This document shows, in pieces, positions 8,428 through 16,780 of a stretch of 64,000 bases of DNA. Every line of letters begins with the position of its first letter. Position 1 is the first letter of the stretch. This DNA is from Paenibacillus alba (GTDB taxonomy: Bacteria; Bacillota; Bacilli; Paenibacillales; NBRC-103111): positions 32,365-96,364 of the forward strand of contig NZ_JABMKZ010000032.1 in the NCBI RefSeq assembly GCF_013204855.1. The letters are read 5' to 3'. Position numbers and translations under genes: made by a program. The notes beneath the pieces were generated by a model that was not told the origin of the DNA, ran no database searches, and saw only the letters and a list, made by a program, of their open reading frames with translations.

Positions 8428-8523
8428 GGATTCCACCACTTTGAACATACAAAATCCTACAGATTCGCGGCTTGCCGCTTCTGTAGGATTTATTTGTTTG
8501 CTTAACCGAGACAGACTCGGTCT

Positions 8524-9909
8524 TTATGCCTTCGGATGCACCATGTCTTCCGGCTTGACGTAGCTGTCGAACTGCTCAGCCGTCAGGTAGCCGCTGCGCA
8601 GGGCTGACTCCTTCAGCGTCAGCCCTTCTTTGTGGGCTTGCTTCGCAATGCTGGCTGCTTTCTCATACCCGATATACGGGTTGAGCGCCGTGACCAGCAT
8701 GAGGGATTGTTCCAGATTGCGCTGAATGACAGCGCGATTCGGCTCCATGCCTGCGAGGCAATGGTCGTTGAACGAGCGCATACTATCGGCCAGCAGCCGC
8801 ACCGACTGCAGGAAGTTGTGAATGATAACGGGCTTGAACACGTTCAGCTCGAAGTTGCCTTGGCTGGCGGCGAAGCCGATGGCCGCATCGTTGCCCATCA
8901 CCTGGCAAACGACCATCGTCATCGCTTCGCTCTGCGTGGGGTTGACCTTGCCCGGCATGATCGAGCTGCCGGGCTCGTTCTCAGGGATCGTGATCTCCCC
9001 GATCCCGCAGCGGGGACCGCTCGATAGCCAGCGCACATCGTTGGCTATCTTCATTAAGTTCGCCGCCAGCGCCTTCAGCGCGCCGTGGGCGTAAACAATC
9101 TGATCATGGCTGGTCAGCGCATGAAACTTGTTCGCCGCCGAGACGAAGCGCGTGCCCGTCTCGCGAGTCAACGCTTCGGCGACGCGCGCGCCGAACTCGG
9201 GATGCGCGTTCAGCCCCGTGCCGACCGCGGTGCCGCCAATAGCCAGCTCGCGCATCGTATCGACGCTGCTGCGCACCATGCGCGCCGTCTGCTCCAGCAT
9301 GGCCCACCAGCCGCTGATTTCTTGCCCCAGCGTCAGCGGGGTAGCATCCTGCAGATGGGTGCGGCCGATCTTGACGATGGAGGCATAAGCCTCCATCTTG
9401 CTGTGCAGTGTCGCCTGCAGAAGCTCGAGCGCAGGCAGAAGCTCTTGCTCCACCGCGATGACGCCGGCTACATGCATCGCGGTTGGAAATGTATCGTTCG
9501 AGCTCTGCGAACGATTCACATCATCATTGGGATGGATGCGAGTACCATCCCCCATCAGCTCGCTGCCTCGGTGAGCAATCACCTCGTTCACGTTCATGTT
9601 TGACTGCGTGCCGCTGCCTGTCTGCCAGACAACAAGCGGGAACTCGTCGTGCCAGCGGCCTTGTACGATTTCGTCTGCCGCCTGAGCGATCGCCTCCGCT
9701 TTCTCCGGCGTCAACCCGCCAAGCTCGCGGTTCACCTGAGCGGCCGCTTTTTTCAACAAAGCAAAAGCCCCTATCAACCGTTCCGGCATCCGCTCCGTGC
9801 CGATTTTGAAATTCTCATAGCTGCGCTGTGTTTGAGCCCCCCACAACTTATCCACAGGTACTCTGATTTCCCCCATTGTATCCTTTTCAATCCGATACTC
9901 TTGCGTCAC
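8524..9909 (-). CDS. fumC: Class II fumarate hydratase
   Basis: Interconverts fumarate and malate in the citric acid cycle; cytosolic homotetramer. Key family motifs are TGSGTQSNMNVNEV, NRSQSSNDTFPTAMH, GRTHLQDATPLTLGQE and the lyase signature GSSIMPGKVNPTQSE with the catalytic Ser loop. I chose GTG at 9909, eight bases after AGGAGG. A GTG at 9918 overlaps that ribosome site and is unlikely. The resulting 461 residues is normal for FumC. The middle third is distinctly GC-rich in third codon positions compared with the ends. Confidence 0.96.
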   Translation of the reverse strand: MTQEYRIEKDTMGEIRVPVDKLWGAQTQRSYENFKIGTERMPERLIGAFALLKKAAAQVNRELGGLTPEKAEAIAQAADEIVQGRWHDEFPLVVWQTGSGTQSNMNVNEVIAHRGSELMGDGTRIHPNDDVNRSQSSNDTFPTAMHVAGVIAVEQELLPALELLQATLHSKMEAYASIVKIGRTHLQDATPLTLGQEISGWWAMLEQTARMVRSSVDTMRELAIGGTAVGTGLNAHPEFGARVAEALTRETGTRFVSAANKFHALTSHDQIVYAHGALKALAANLMKIANDVRWLSSGPRCGIGEITIPENEPGSSIMPGKVNPTQSEAMTMVVCQVMGNDAAIGFAASQGNFELNVFKPVIIHNFLQSVRLLADSMRSFNDHCLAGMEPNRAVIQRNLEQSLMLVTALNPYIGYEKAASIAKQAHKEGLTLKESALRSGYLTAEQFDSYVKPEDMVHPKA

Positions 9910-10104
9910 TCGAACCACCTCCTATTGCTTCGTTATGCTGACATAACCCGCTAGAATGTATTAACCAATCACCAAACACATAAATCTTATTTTACCCAGA
10001 TCATGGCAGCCTATGAGCCATTTGCTGGTTTTCTCCTCCAGCGAAGAGATATAATGAACAAAAAACACCCGCCAAGGCAGGTGCTGCCGAAGGAGCAATG
10101 CCTC

Positions 10105-10497
10105 ATGGAAACTAGACTAGACATTATCGTCCGATCCACCGAAATTGATGTGAATGGCCACGTCAACAATGCCAAATATTTGGAATACCTCGAATGGGGA
10201 AGAGAAGAATGGTACGAGCAATCCGAGTTGTTTTACGATACGTTTGGCGCGATGGGCATTCAAACCGTTACAGTGAACATCAACATTAATTATAAAAAAG
10301 AGTGCAAACAAGGTGAGCACCTGACCGTCACTTGCCGGCCTGACAAAATGGGACGCTCCAGCTATGTGCTGAAGCAAGAAATTATCAACCAGCAAGGCGA
10401 ATTGTGTGCCGACGCCCTTGTAACCAGTGTGACGATGGACAGTACAACACGCAAAAGTGTAGAGGCCCCTGAGGCATTACGAAAGCATTTTAGCTAA
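10105..10497 (+). CDS. 4HBT-family (hot-dog fold) acyl-CoA thioesterase
   Basis: 130 residues. The sequence STEIDVNGHVNNAKYLEYLEWGREEWYE matches the YbgC/FcbC-type hot-dog thioesterases, in which the Asp before xNGHVNN is catalytic. Substrate cannot be read from sequence. I chose ATG at 10105 (METRLDIIV) because AAGGAG lies nine bases upstream. Upstream in-frame ATGs at 10003 and 10054 lack good ribosome sites and add a non-homologous basic leader. Monocistronic and divergent from fumC. Confidence 0.88.
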   Translation: METRLDIIVRSTEIDVNGHVNNAKYLEYLEWGREEWYEQSELFYDTFGAMGIQTVTVNININYKKECKQGEHLTVTCRPDKMGRSSYVLKQEIINQQGELCADALVTSVTMDSTTRKSVEAPEALRKHFS

Positions 10498-10509
10498 AGA
10501 AAAAGTCAT

Positions 10510-11085
10510 TTACACAGTCCCTGTGGATAACTTCTGGCCCAGCGGCGTTGGCAGTCCATCCATGCTGACCCTATTTTTCTCCTGCCAATAGTCCGTTAAT
10601 CCTTGCTCGCCTTTTTGCGTCGCCCATTTCTGCAGTGTCGTGCGTTCTCCCTCGTAATTGTAAAAAGGGACGCTATAGCCGCAGGAAGTTTTGACCTCAT
10701 GCACATCAACAACAATCATTTGACGCGCTCCTGGCAAAAGTGTGAACCTAGGCGCGATTGCCTCCCACTCCTGCGTACCTGGCAGCACAACCCGCCCTTC
10801 TCCATAGAGGCGCAGAATCATGGGCGGTCCCTCAAAAGCCATAAACATCACGGTAATCCGTCCATTCCCGCTCTCTTCCAGATGCGCGCTCGTCTCATTC
10901 CCGCTCCCGGTTAAATCGAGATAGGCCACCTCATTCTTCGATAAAATCCGAAAAACATCGTGACCCTTCGGTGAAAGATTAACATGACCTTCCCCCGACA
11001 AGGGGGCAGAGCCTACGAAAAAAATGTGCTGCTTAGCGATAAACTGCTCATGATCCGGCAATAGCGCCTCGAAAGATTTGCCCAT
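10510..11085 (-). CDS. Pyridoxamine 5'-phosphate oxidase-family flavoprotein
   Basis: 191 residues. The N-terminus (FIAKQHIFFVGSAPLSGEGHVNLSPKG) and the segment NGRITVMFMAFEGPPMILRLYGEGRVV fit the split-barrel FMN-binding PPOX family, which holds oxidoreductases of unknown substrate. It lacks the extended C-terminus of true PdxH, so a vitamin B6 role is not supported. It is convergent with the thioesterase gene, 12 bases apart. Confidence 0.82.
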   Translation of the reverse strand: MGKSFEALLPDHEQFIAKQHIFFVGSAPLSGEGHVNLSPKGHDVFRILSKNEVAYLDLTGSGNETSAHLEESGNGRITVMFMAFEGPPMILRLYGEGRVVLPGTQEWEAIAPRFTLLPGARQMIVVDVHEVKTSCGYSVPFYNYEGERTTLQKWATQKGEQGLTDYWQEKNRVSMDGLPTPLGQKLSTGTV

Positions 11086-11279
11086 CTGCCATCCGCCTCC
11101 ATTCCCAATTTCTTCTATTATGCTCTTCCTAACGACATTTGTGAAATACCTAAAACAGACTTCGCTTATAGTTTTTACCTATGAAGATTTCCGCTTTATC
11201 CATCGTTAAAATAATCTGCATACTTTGGGGGATTGCGAGACATACTTAGTTAGTTGAAACTTAGAGGAGGTGATCTTAC

Positions 11280-11444
11280 ATGTCAACGAACAACAGTGAT
11301 GATGTGGTGAGCCATGCCATTAATGCCGCTGAGGCGAATGCAGAAGACAGCCAGTCCAAACAGCAAGTGGAGGAACTAAGTTCCTTGCTTCAGAATGAAA
11401 CAACGAACTCCGCTGTCGATGAAGATTCATCTGAACAAGCGTAA
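11280..11444 (+). CDS. 54-residue acidic peptide of unknown function
   Basis: A short frame from ATG at 11280 to TAA at 11444. It has an almost perfect ribosome site (GAGGAGGTGAT) seven bases upstream, which is why I accept it. The product is highly acidic and hydrophilic, with Asn/Ser/Glu/Gln dominant and no aromatic residues or cysteines, so it is probably disordered or a single helix (residues 12-40). It starts MSTNNSDDVVSHAINAAEA and ends in SSEQA. A strong terminator follows. Spore-associated or stress peptides of this type exist in Bacilli, but no family is recognised. Confidence 0.65.
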   Translation: MSTNNSDDVVSHAINAAEANAEDSQSKQQVEELSSLLQNETTNSAVDEDSSEQA

Positions 11445-11510
11445 TTCGGATTATTCCTTTTACAATCGCCTCGCCGGCTCCAATAGCTTTGTGGAAGCCA
11501 GCGTAAAAAA

Positions 11511-11556
11511 AGAGCTTTTCCGCTTGGTCTTCAACGACCGTGGAAAGGCTCTTTTT
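11511..11556 (+). terminator. Bidirectional rho-independent terminator
   Basis: AAGAGCTTTTCCGC and GTGGAAAGGCTCTT form the stem, with an inner GGTC...GACC, flanked by A-run and T-run. It closes the small acidic peptide gene. Confidence 0.85.
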
Positions 11557-11645
11557 ATTCGTGTAAGGGGCTCCCCTTCTAAATCACTTCGCACATAATG
11601 AACAAAACGCCCATCCACCGAATAAATTATAGTAAAAACATTGGG

Positions 11646-12266
11646 ATGGATGATAACATGGACGGATTGGATCACCCCGTTAGTATACAAACCTATCAAG
11701 TGCAGCGCAATAAATTGAAATTGTTATACCCCGCAGTTGTAAACCACACACCTCAAGCAGCGCAACATGCCATGAACACAACTATCGTCAATGCGGTCAA
11801 CAAGCAGCTCCGCGAGCAAGGCTACCCGAAAAACCCGCTAACAGACGTGACCGCTTACTTCGAGCTCAAAACGAATGAGCGCAATGTGCTTAGTTTGACT
11901 TTGTGGAATTACGCCTTTTCGGGCGGGGCTCATGGACTGACGATTCAACACGGGTTAACGTTCAATACAGAAACTGGCAAGGACTACGCTCTGAAAGAAT
12001 TGTTTAAACCAAACAGCGATTATATCGGCAAGCTCAGTGCCCTTATTCAAGCCGAGCTCAAAACGCGGGATATCCCCCTGTTAGTTGATTTCAAAGCCAT
12101 ACGTCCGGATCAGGATTTCTACATCGCAGATAAGTCTTTGGTCATTTTCTTCCAGGTCTATGAACTGGCTGCTTATGTGTACGGTTTTCTTTATTTTCCT
12201 ATATCCGTGTATGCCCTGCAAGATATCATTGAAGAGGATAGCCCTCTGGGTAAAATGCTTTATTAA
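11646..12266 (+). CDS. DUF3298/RsiV-like (PdaC-type) domain protein
   Basis: About 206 residues. The segment NVLSLTLWNYAFSGGAHGLTIQHGLTFNTETGKDYALKELF is the DUF3298 signature (SGGAH...N.d..tG....L.dLF) found at the C-termini of RsiV and PdaC. An N-terminal DUF4163-like part precedes it (VQRNKLKLLYPAV). No signal peptide or transmembrane helix is seen, so it is unusual in being apparently cytoplasmic. The start is uncertain: ATG at 11598, 11646 or 11658 are all possible and none has a strong ribosome site. The last four bases overlap the convergent methylase gene. Confidence 0.7.
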   Translation: MDDNMDGLDHPVSIQTYQVQRNKLKLLYPAVVNHTPQAAQHAMNTTIVNAVNKQLREQGYPKNPLTDVTAYFELKTNERNVLSLTLWNYAFSGGAHGLTIQHGLTFNTETGKDYALKELFKPNSDYIGKLSALIQAELKTRDIPLLVDFKAIRPDQDFYIADKSLVIFFQVYELAAYVYGFLYFPISVYALQDIIEEDSPLGKMLY

Positions 12267-13288
12267 AGGCAAACGATAATTTGCCTATTGAACTTGCCTT
12301 TGTGAACGAGGCAGCGCTCTGCGATGCGGAAGCCTGCTTTCGCAAGAAGCGGATCAATCTGCTCCGTCGTAATGATTACGGCGCGGTCCGCCAAATGGCG
12401 AGCGGACTGGAGCATTTCGAGCTGCTCATCCTCCGGCAGCTTCGAGCAGAGATTATACGGCATGTCGAGGATAAGCGCGTCATAGTGGCTTGGCAGGTCG
12501 TTCGGCGGAACCTGAACCTGATCAGGAGCAGAGGCAGCCGCGAAGGAGTGCGGCAGCGGGGGCAGCGACTCGTGATCGTCTGCCGTTGCCAAGCCCAGCG
12601 TCCGCATGTCGGCGATGCGCACCACATCCGGCATGCCGAAGTGGGCGAGATTCACCCGCGCGCCGCGCACCGCCAGCGGGTTCAGGTCTGTGCCCACGAT
12701 GTCGATGCCCATCGACATCGCCTCGATCAGGACCGTGCCGATGCCGCAGCACGGGTCAATCACTTTCGTGCCGGCTGCATCCGGCACGGCAATGTTGACC
12801 ACCGCCCGCGCTACGCGCGTGTTCAGGGCGGTGGAGTAGTTCTGCGGCTTCTGCTGATGCTGAAGCCAAACGGCTTCGCCGTAGCTGCAGTCGCCGAACA
12901 ACCACCGGCCTTCCAGCTCCGTCACGGCGAACCACTGCTCCGGCCGTTCCAGCTCCGCTTTGCCGCGGAGCTGCCGGCCTATTTCGCGTGCGACTTCACG
13001 CTGGCGGTCCGTAGGGACCGCAGCTTCCGTCTCCGCGAACACGACCTTGAACGTTGACCCTTGCGGGGGCAACGTCTCTACTTGCGAGGCCAGCTCCGAT
13101 AAGCTGCCGGCCTCAAGCAAGACACCCAACCGCAGCTTCAGGAACGGGCTGCGGCTTGGCTCCACCTTGCGCGCGCTAACGGCGCAGCGCGCACCGATAA
13201 CGGCATCTGCGCCTAATAATGAGCGCAGTTCCAATTGACACAGCGCCTGCTCGTCTTCGTGACAAACATAGGTATAAATATATTCCAT
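12263..13288 (-). CDS. TRM11-like SAM-dependent RNA/DNA methylase
   Basis: 341 residues. The C-terminal half is a Rossmann methyltransferase of the UPF0020/THUMP-methylase group: motif I-like KVIDPCCGIGTVLIEAMSMG, DLNPLAVRGARVNL, and the catalytic motif IV in the form LDMPYNL (usual D/N-PPY/F/W). The N-terminal 130 residues (YICHEDEQALCQLELRSLLG, then a THUMP-like stretch) are probably the RNA-binding part. Likely an rRNA or tRNA N2-guanosine methylase, but the target is unknown. The gene interior (12480-12800) is unusually GC-rich. Confidence 0.8.
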   Translation of the reverse strand: MEYIYTYVCHEDEQALCQLELRSLLGADAVIGARCAVSARKVEPSRSPFLKLRLGVLLEAGSLSELASQVETLPPQGSTFKVVFAETEAAVPTDRQREVAREIGRQLRGKAELERPEQWFAVTELEGRWLFGDCSYGEAVWLQHQQKPQNYSTALNTRVARAVVNIAVPDAAGTKVIDPCCGIGTVLIEAMSMGIDIVGTDLNPLAVRGARVNLAHFGMPDVVRIADMRTLGLATADDHESLPPLPHSFAAASAPDQVQVPPNDLPSHYDALILDMPYNLCSKLPEDEQLEMLQSARHLADRAVIITTEQIDPLLAKAGFRIAERCLVHKGKFNRQIIVCL

Positions 13289-13298
13289 GGCATATCCC

Positions 13299-14249
13299 TC
13301 ATTTTACATGTGACTTACTTGGTTGTTTCTCAGTGGAATTTGTTTCTCCGTCGATTTTGGCATCGTCCAGAAATTGGTGCTTCAACTGCTTCATGAACGT
13401 ATCCGTCGTCTTGCATAGGTACATTTCCTTACGATATACGATCCCTACATCTTTCTGCGGAACAGGATCTACAATCGGAATGCAGCAGATCTCACTGCTG
13501 TGGATGCTATCCACATACGAGCCCGGCAAAATCACCCCGACCACATTCTGTTTAGCCATCTGAAGCAAAGACTCCAGCGTTGAGAGCTCAAGTATCGGCT
13601 TCCATTCAAAGCCATTCTTCTTACAGCATTCATCCATCAATTGCCGCACATAGAATTTGCCAGGCATCATCGCGACAGGAAGCTGAACGAGCTCTTCCAG
13701 TGGAATAGCTTGCGCCTCCGCAAGCGGATGCTTGTCAGAAACAACAAACAGCAGCTTCTCATTATACAAGGGGATGCAAGCCAACTGCTCATCTTCATCT
13801 GGCAAAAAAACAACGCCAATATCCAGTTGGTTATTCAGCAAACCATCCTTGGTTTCCTCCGTGGCAAGCTCGGTTACGGACAGCTCGATCTTCGGATACT
13901 GGGCATGAAAGGCCATAATGGTCGCGGTCAGCAAGTGATTCCCGGAACAGCCAATCCGCAGCTTGCCCCGCTGCATCCCCTGAATCTCATTCAACGCCGC
14001 TTGTGCTTGATCCAATTCATGAAAGATGTTTCTGCTATGCTTCAGGAGAATTTCTCCGGCTTCCGTGATATAGACCTTTTTGCCAATCCGCTGAAAAAGC
14101 GGAGAGCCTACCCGATGCTCAATCAAACGAATCTGTTGGCTGAGCGTGGGCTGACTGATGCCCAATTTCTCCGCTGCTCTTGTGAAATGCAATTCCTCGC
14201 AAACTGCGATAAAATATTCTAATAATCGATACTCCAACCTTGCCACCAC
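13299..14249 (-). CDS. LysR-family transcriptional regulator
   Basis: About 316 residues. Residues 5-65 form the LysR winged helix-turn-helix (YFIAVCEELHFTRAAEKLGISQPTLSQQI, then HRVGSPLFQRIGKKVYITEAGE). The rest is the periplasmic-binding-like effector domain. The upstream GTG at 14249 has no clear ribosome site. A TTG at 14237 would give MEYRLLEYFIAV, matching the usual LysR start, and has GGTGG before it. It is divergent from ilvE, and a palindrome in the shared region is a likely operator. The effector is unknown; a branched-chain amino or keto acid is plausible by context only. Confidence 0.92.
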   Translation of the reverse strand: MVARLEYRLLEYFIAVCEELHFTRAAEKLGISQPTLSQQIRLIEHRVGSPLFQRIGKKVYITEAGEILLKHSRNIFHELDQAQAALNEIQGMQRGKLRIGCSGNHLLTATIMAFHAQYPKIELSVTELATEETKDGLLNNQLDIGVVFLPDEDEQLACIPLYNEKLLFVVSDKHPLAEAQAIPLEELVQLPVAMMPGKFYVRQLMDECCKKNGFEWKPILELSTLESLLQMAKQNVVGVILPGSYVDSIHSSEICCIPIVDPVPQKDVGIVYRKEMYLCKTTDTFMKQLKHQFLDDAKIDGETNSTEKQPSKSHVK

Positions 14250-14260
14250 CGATCATAGCT

Positions 14261-14278
14261 ATTACCTATGATGGTAAT
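14261..14278. promoter_or_regulatory. Palindromic operator candidate for the LysR regulator
   Basis: ATTACC-TATGAT-GGTAAT is a perfect dyad in the gap between the LysR gene and ilvE. Its centre lies about 57 bases before the predicted ilvE transcription start, the usual place for a LysR activator site. Confidence 0.55.
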
Positions 14279-14291
14279 TGATAAATCGGAA

Positions 14292-14320
14292 TTGATCAAT
14301 GATTGAAATTTTTCTATAGT
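14292..14320 (+). promoter_or_regulatory. Promoter of ilvE
   Basis: TTGATC and TATAGT are separated by 17 bases, ending about 40 bases before the ilvE start codon. Confidence 0.65.
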
Positions 14321-14361
14321 AGAAGGAATACTCTCATGGGAACGAAAGGCGGTTATTCACG

Positions 14362-15432
14362 ATGTATGGAACTATTCGGATCGAGCACAATCCCTCCTGC
14401 AAAACCAAGCCTGGACAAGAAGAGAACCTAGGATTCGGACGTCATTTTACTGATCATATGTTTATTATGGATTACGAGGAAGGTCAGGGCTGGCATGACC
14501 CCCGTATTATTCCTTACGGTCCCCTGTCTCATGACCCTGCTGCTATGGTTTTTCACTACGGGCAAGCCGTGTTCGAGGGGCTCAAAGCTTTTCGCACAGA
14601 TCAAGAAGATATCGTTCTTTTCCGTCCCGACCAAAACGCGAAGCGCCTTAACCGTTCCTGTGAACGGCTGAGCATGCCCGCGCTAGATGAAGAATTCGTC
14701 GTTCATGCCATTCAAAATCTTGTACGCCTAGATGCCGAATGGGTGCCTCGGAAAGAGGGATCCTCCCTCTATATTCGCCCTTTTGTTATGGCGACTGAAG
14801 CAGGATTGGGCGTGCGGGCTTCGTCACGCTACTCGTTCATTATCATTATGTCGCCCGTTGGCGCTTACTATGAAGAAGGGCTTCAGCCCGTTAATATTTT
14901 GGTCGAGGGCCATTTTGCCCGAGCTGTCCAAGGCGGCACAGGCAACGCCAAAGTAGCAGGAAACTATGCAGCCAGCCTCAATGCGCAAGCCGTTGCCAAG
15001 GAAAATAACTGCGCACAAGTCCTCTGGCTTGATGCCATCGAGAAGAAATATCTCGAAGAAGTGGGCAGCATGAACGTCTTTTTCAAAATTAACGGGGAAG
15101 TGGTGACCCCTAGCCTTAGCGGCAGCATTCTCGAGGGGATCACTCGCAAGAGCATCATCCACCTGTTAAACGAGTGGGGCATTCCCGTGAAAGAACAAAA
15201 AATCGCCATAGACGATATCGTCGCCGCCTATGAGAACGGAACGCTGGAGGAAGCCTTCGGAACGGGAACTGCCGCGGTTGTCTCTCCGATTGGCAGTCTG
15301 CTGTGGCAGGGCAAATCGATGGTCATTAATCAGGGGAACATCGGCGAGCTCGTTCAGCGCCTTTACGACACGATTACGGACATCCAGTTTGGCCGTACTT
15401 CAGATACTCATAATTGGTTAGTTTCCTGCTAA
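14362..15432 (+). CDS. ilvE: Branched-chain amino acid aminotransferase (class IV PLP enzyme)
   Basis: 356 residues, the length of the longer bacterial/eukaryotic BCAT type. It exchanges the amino group between glutamate and the keto acids of Leu, Ile and Val. The PLP lysine is in GGTGNAKVAGNYAASL. VFHYGQAVFEGLKAFR near residue 70, LWLDAIEKKYLEEVGSMNVFF and EEAFGTGTAAVVSPIG are other class IV hallmarks. The start has AAAGGCGG about nine bases upstream. Monocistronic with its own terminator, probably controlled by the divergent LysR protein. Confidence 0.96.
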   Translation: MYGTIRIEHNPSCKTKPGQEENLGFGRHFTDHMFIMDYEEGQGWHDPRIIPYGPLSHDPAAMVFHYGQAVFEGLKAFRTDQEDIVLFRPDQNAKRLNRSCERLSMPALDEEFVVHAIQNLVRLDAEWVPRKEGSSLYIRPFVMATEAGLGVRASSRYSFIIIMSPVGAYYEEGLQPVNILVEGHFARAVQGGTGNAKVAGNYAASLNAQAVAKENNCAQVLWLDAIEKKYLEEVGSMNVFFKINGEVVTPSLSGSILEGITRKSIIHLLNEWGIPVKEQKIAIDDIVAAYENGTLEEAFGTGTAAVVSPIGSLLWQGKSMVINQGNIGELVQRLYDTITDIQFGRTSDTHNWLVSC

Positions 15433-15460
15433 ATGCTCGAAACAGCATAAATAAACAAAA

Positions 15461-15498
15461 AGCTCCATTTCCACTGCTTGTGGAGACGGAGCTTTTTG
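15461..15498 (+). terminator. Rho-independent terminator after ilvE
   Basis: AGCTCCATTTCCAC pairs with GTGGAGACGGAGCT, flanked by AAAAA and TTTTT, so it can serve both strands (ilvE and, from the other side, the ykvA gene). Confidence 0.85.
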
Positions 15499-15530
15499 GC
15501 GTTGTAACGGAAGTCGAAATCACGTGAATG

Positions 15531-15974
15531 CTACTTCCCAAGATCCACGCCCGACATCGCGGCGTCCTTGTCCTTGTCTTTGTCCGTCACGAGCTGCCCG
15601 TCGATATCAATAATATCTTTGCTGCTCATCACTTCATCACCTAGAAAATCCCGCAGCTTGCTCTTCGCTTTGCGCTTCACGTCGTCATCAATGCTTTTGG
15701 CAACCGCAGCTAAAGCTAGCCCAAGCACGCTTAAGTCATCGACATAGCCAATAATCGGCAGCAAATCAGGCACGATATCCAGCGGCAGAATGAGATAGCC
15801 CAGCGCTCCATAGACTTGCACTTTGGCTCTGAGCGGAGTTTTCGGACTCTCCACCGCATAGAAAAGCAGCAGTCCGCTGTAGATCACTTTACTGCCTGCT
15901 TTTTTGGCCCCTTTTTTGAGCTTGGACCAGAAGCCGTCGGTCGAGAAATATTTTTCATATTTGGACGGGTCCAT
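15531..15974 (-). CDS. YkvA/DUF1232-family membrane-associated protein
   Basis: 147 residues. The segment ALGYLILPLDIVPDLLPIIGYVDDLSVLGLAL is the DUF1232 signature, with the conserved PLDxxPDxxPxxGxxDD. It probably forms a hairpin in the membrane. The C-terminal 35 residues are charged and repetitive (DKDKDKDAA). Function is unknown; family members are widespread small accessory proteins. Confidence 0.85.
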   Translation of the reverse strand: MDPSKYEKYFSTDGFWSKLKKGAKKAGSKVIYSGLLLFYAVESPKTPLRAKVQVYGALGYLILPLDIVPDLLPIIGYVDDLSVLGLALAAVAKSIDDDVKRKAKSKLRDFLGDEVMSSKDIIDIDGQLVTDKDKDKDAAMSGVDLGK

Positions 15975-16106
15975 CTATCGATCACTCCAATCTTTATTGG
16001 CTAGCATATATAACCCATTTACAGCAGAAATCACGCACCCTAGACCACTCCTACTGGAAGTATGAGTCCAAAAGCAAACATACATCCATGCATCATGACA
16101 GATTCA

Positions 16107-16475
16107 TTATTTCTGCAATTTCGCTAATTCATAGCCTGACAGCCACTCTTCGCTGGTCGCCCACTGTTTGACAGGGTTTTGTTCGCCTAGAATTTCGGCA
16201 CAGGCATAGGCCATGATCCATTCCTTAAGTCCGCTGCTTTCGCTAGACTTAAGCGTTTGGACTAAATATTCAAGCCCAGCATCGCCATAGCTGATTATAT
16301 CATCATAGGCTTTCTGTTGATTGGCCATGTAGACACCAGGATTGCTCGAAGCCTGCGACTTGGTATCCGTCGTGATGGTTAACAGATCCGCTTCAATGGC
16401 TTGACCTATATCTTTGGCGCAGCCCGTTAGAAACAACAAGAGCGCAAATCCAGCAAACAATAACCTTATCTTCAT
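16107..16475 (-). CDS. Small lipoprotein of unknown function
   Basis: 122 residues from ATG at 16475, chosen because it gives a clean lipoprotein signal (MKIRLLFAGFALLLFLTGC, lipobox LTGC with Cys 19) and has GGGAG nine bases upstream. The longer frame adds an acidic leader before the signal. The mature part has about 100 residues, mostly helical (QQKAYDDIISYGDAGLEYLVQTL), resembling a HEAT-like or immunity-type fold, but no family is recognised. It follows the 84-residue membrane protein gene by about 17 bases, so the two form an operon. Confidence 0.75.
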   Translation of the reverse strand: MKIRLLFAGFALLLFLTGCAKDIGQAIEADLLTITTDTKSQASSNPGVYMANQQKAYDDIISYGDAGLEYLVQTLKSSESSGLKEWIMAYACAEILGEQNPVKQWATSEEWLSGYELAKLQK

Positions 16476-16492
16476 CCCACCAAACTCCCGTC

Positions 16493-16747
16493 TCAGTCCG
16501 CCATCCCCAGAATCCACGTAATCAGAAAAAGGACCGCAGGAATCCCTATTATGATAGCCAACAGAGTTCCCAAAAATAAAGGTGCGCGAAGCAGCTCCAT
16601 TAGGAAATCAGATACTCTATTCCCAGCTGTATGGCTGCCTACTTTACGCAAGCTTTCCTGCAAAAATTCATGCACATACGCTTCGTCATGATGTTGGAGC
16701 TTATTCCAAATTTCATCGTGTAGAGTCTTATTATCCGTTTCCTTCAT
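16493..16747 (-). CDS. Small C-terminally anchored membrane protein
   Basis: 84 residues from ATG at 16747; an AAAGGGG about 12 bases upstream lies inside the longer frame, so the shorter start is preferred. Residues 1-55 are charged and helical, and residues about 58-80 (PLFLGTLLAIIIGIPAVLFLITWILG) are a single transmembrane helix. Not recognised. Probably cotranscribed with the lipoprotein gene just downstream. Confidence 0.7.
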   Translation of the reverse strand: MKETDNKTLHDEIWNKLQHHDEAYVHEFLQESLRKVGSHTAGNRVSDFLMELLRAPLFLGTLLAIIIGIPAVLFLITWILGMAD

Positions 16748-16780
16748 AATTAGCAGCAGCCCCTTTATCGAGCATTTCAA

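Noticed and set aside
8632..9809. Several plus-strand frames of 86-172 residues across fumC
   Set aside because: All are shadows of fumC, Arg-rich and without ribosome sites.
12281..13057. A 258-residue open frame antisense to the RNA methylase
   Set aside because: Same GC-rich shadow effect; the methylase on the minus strand has clear motifs.
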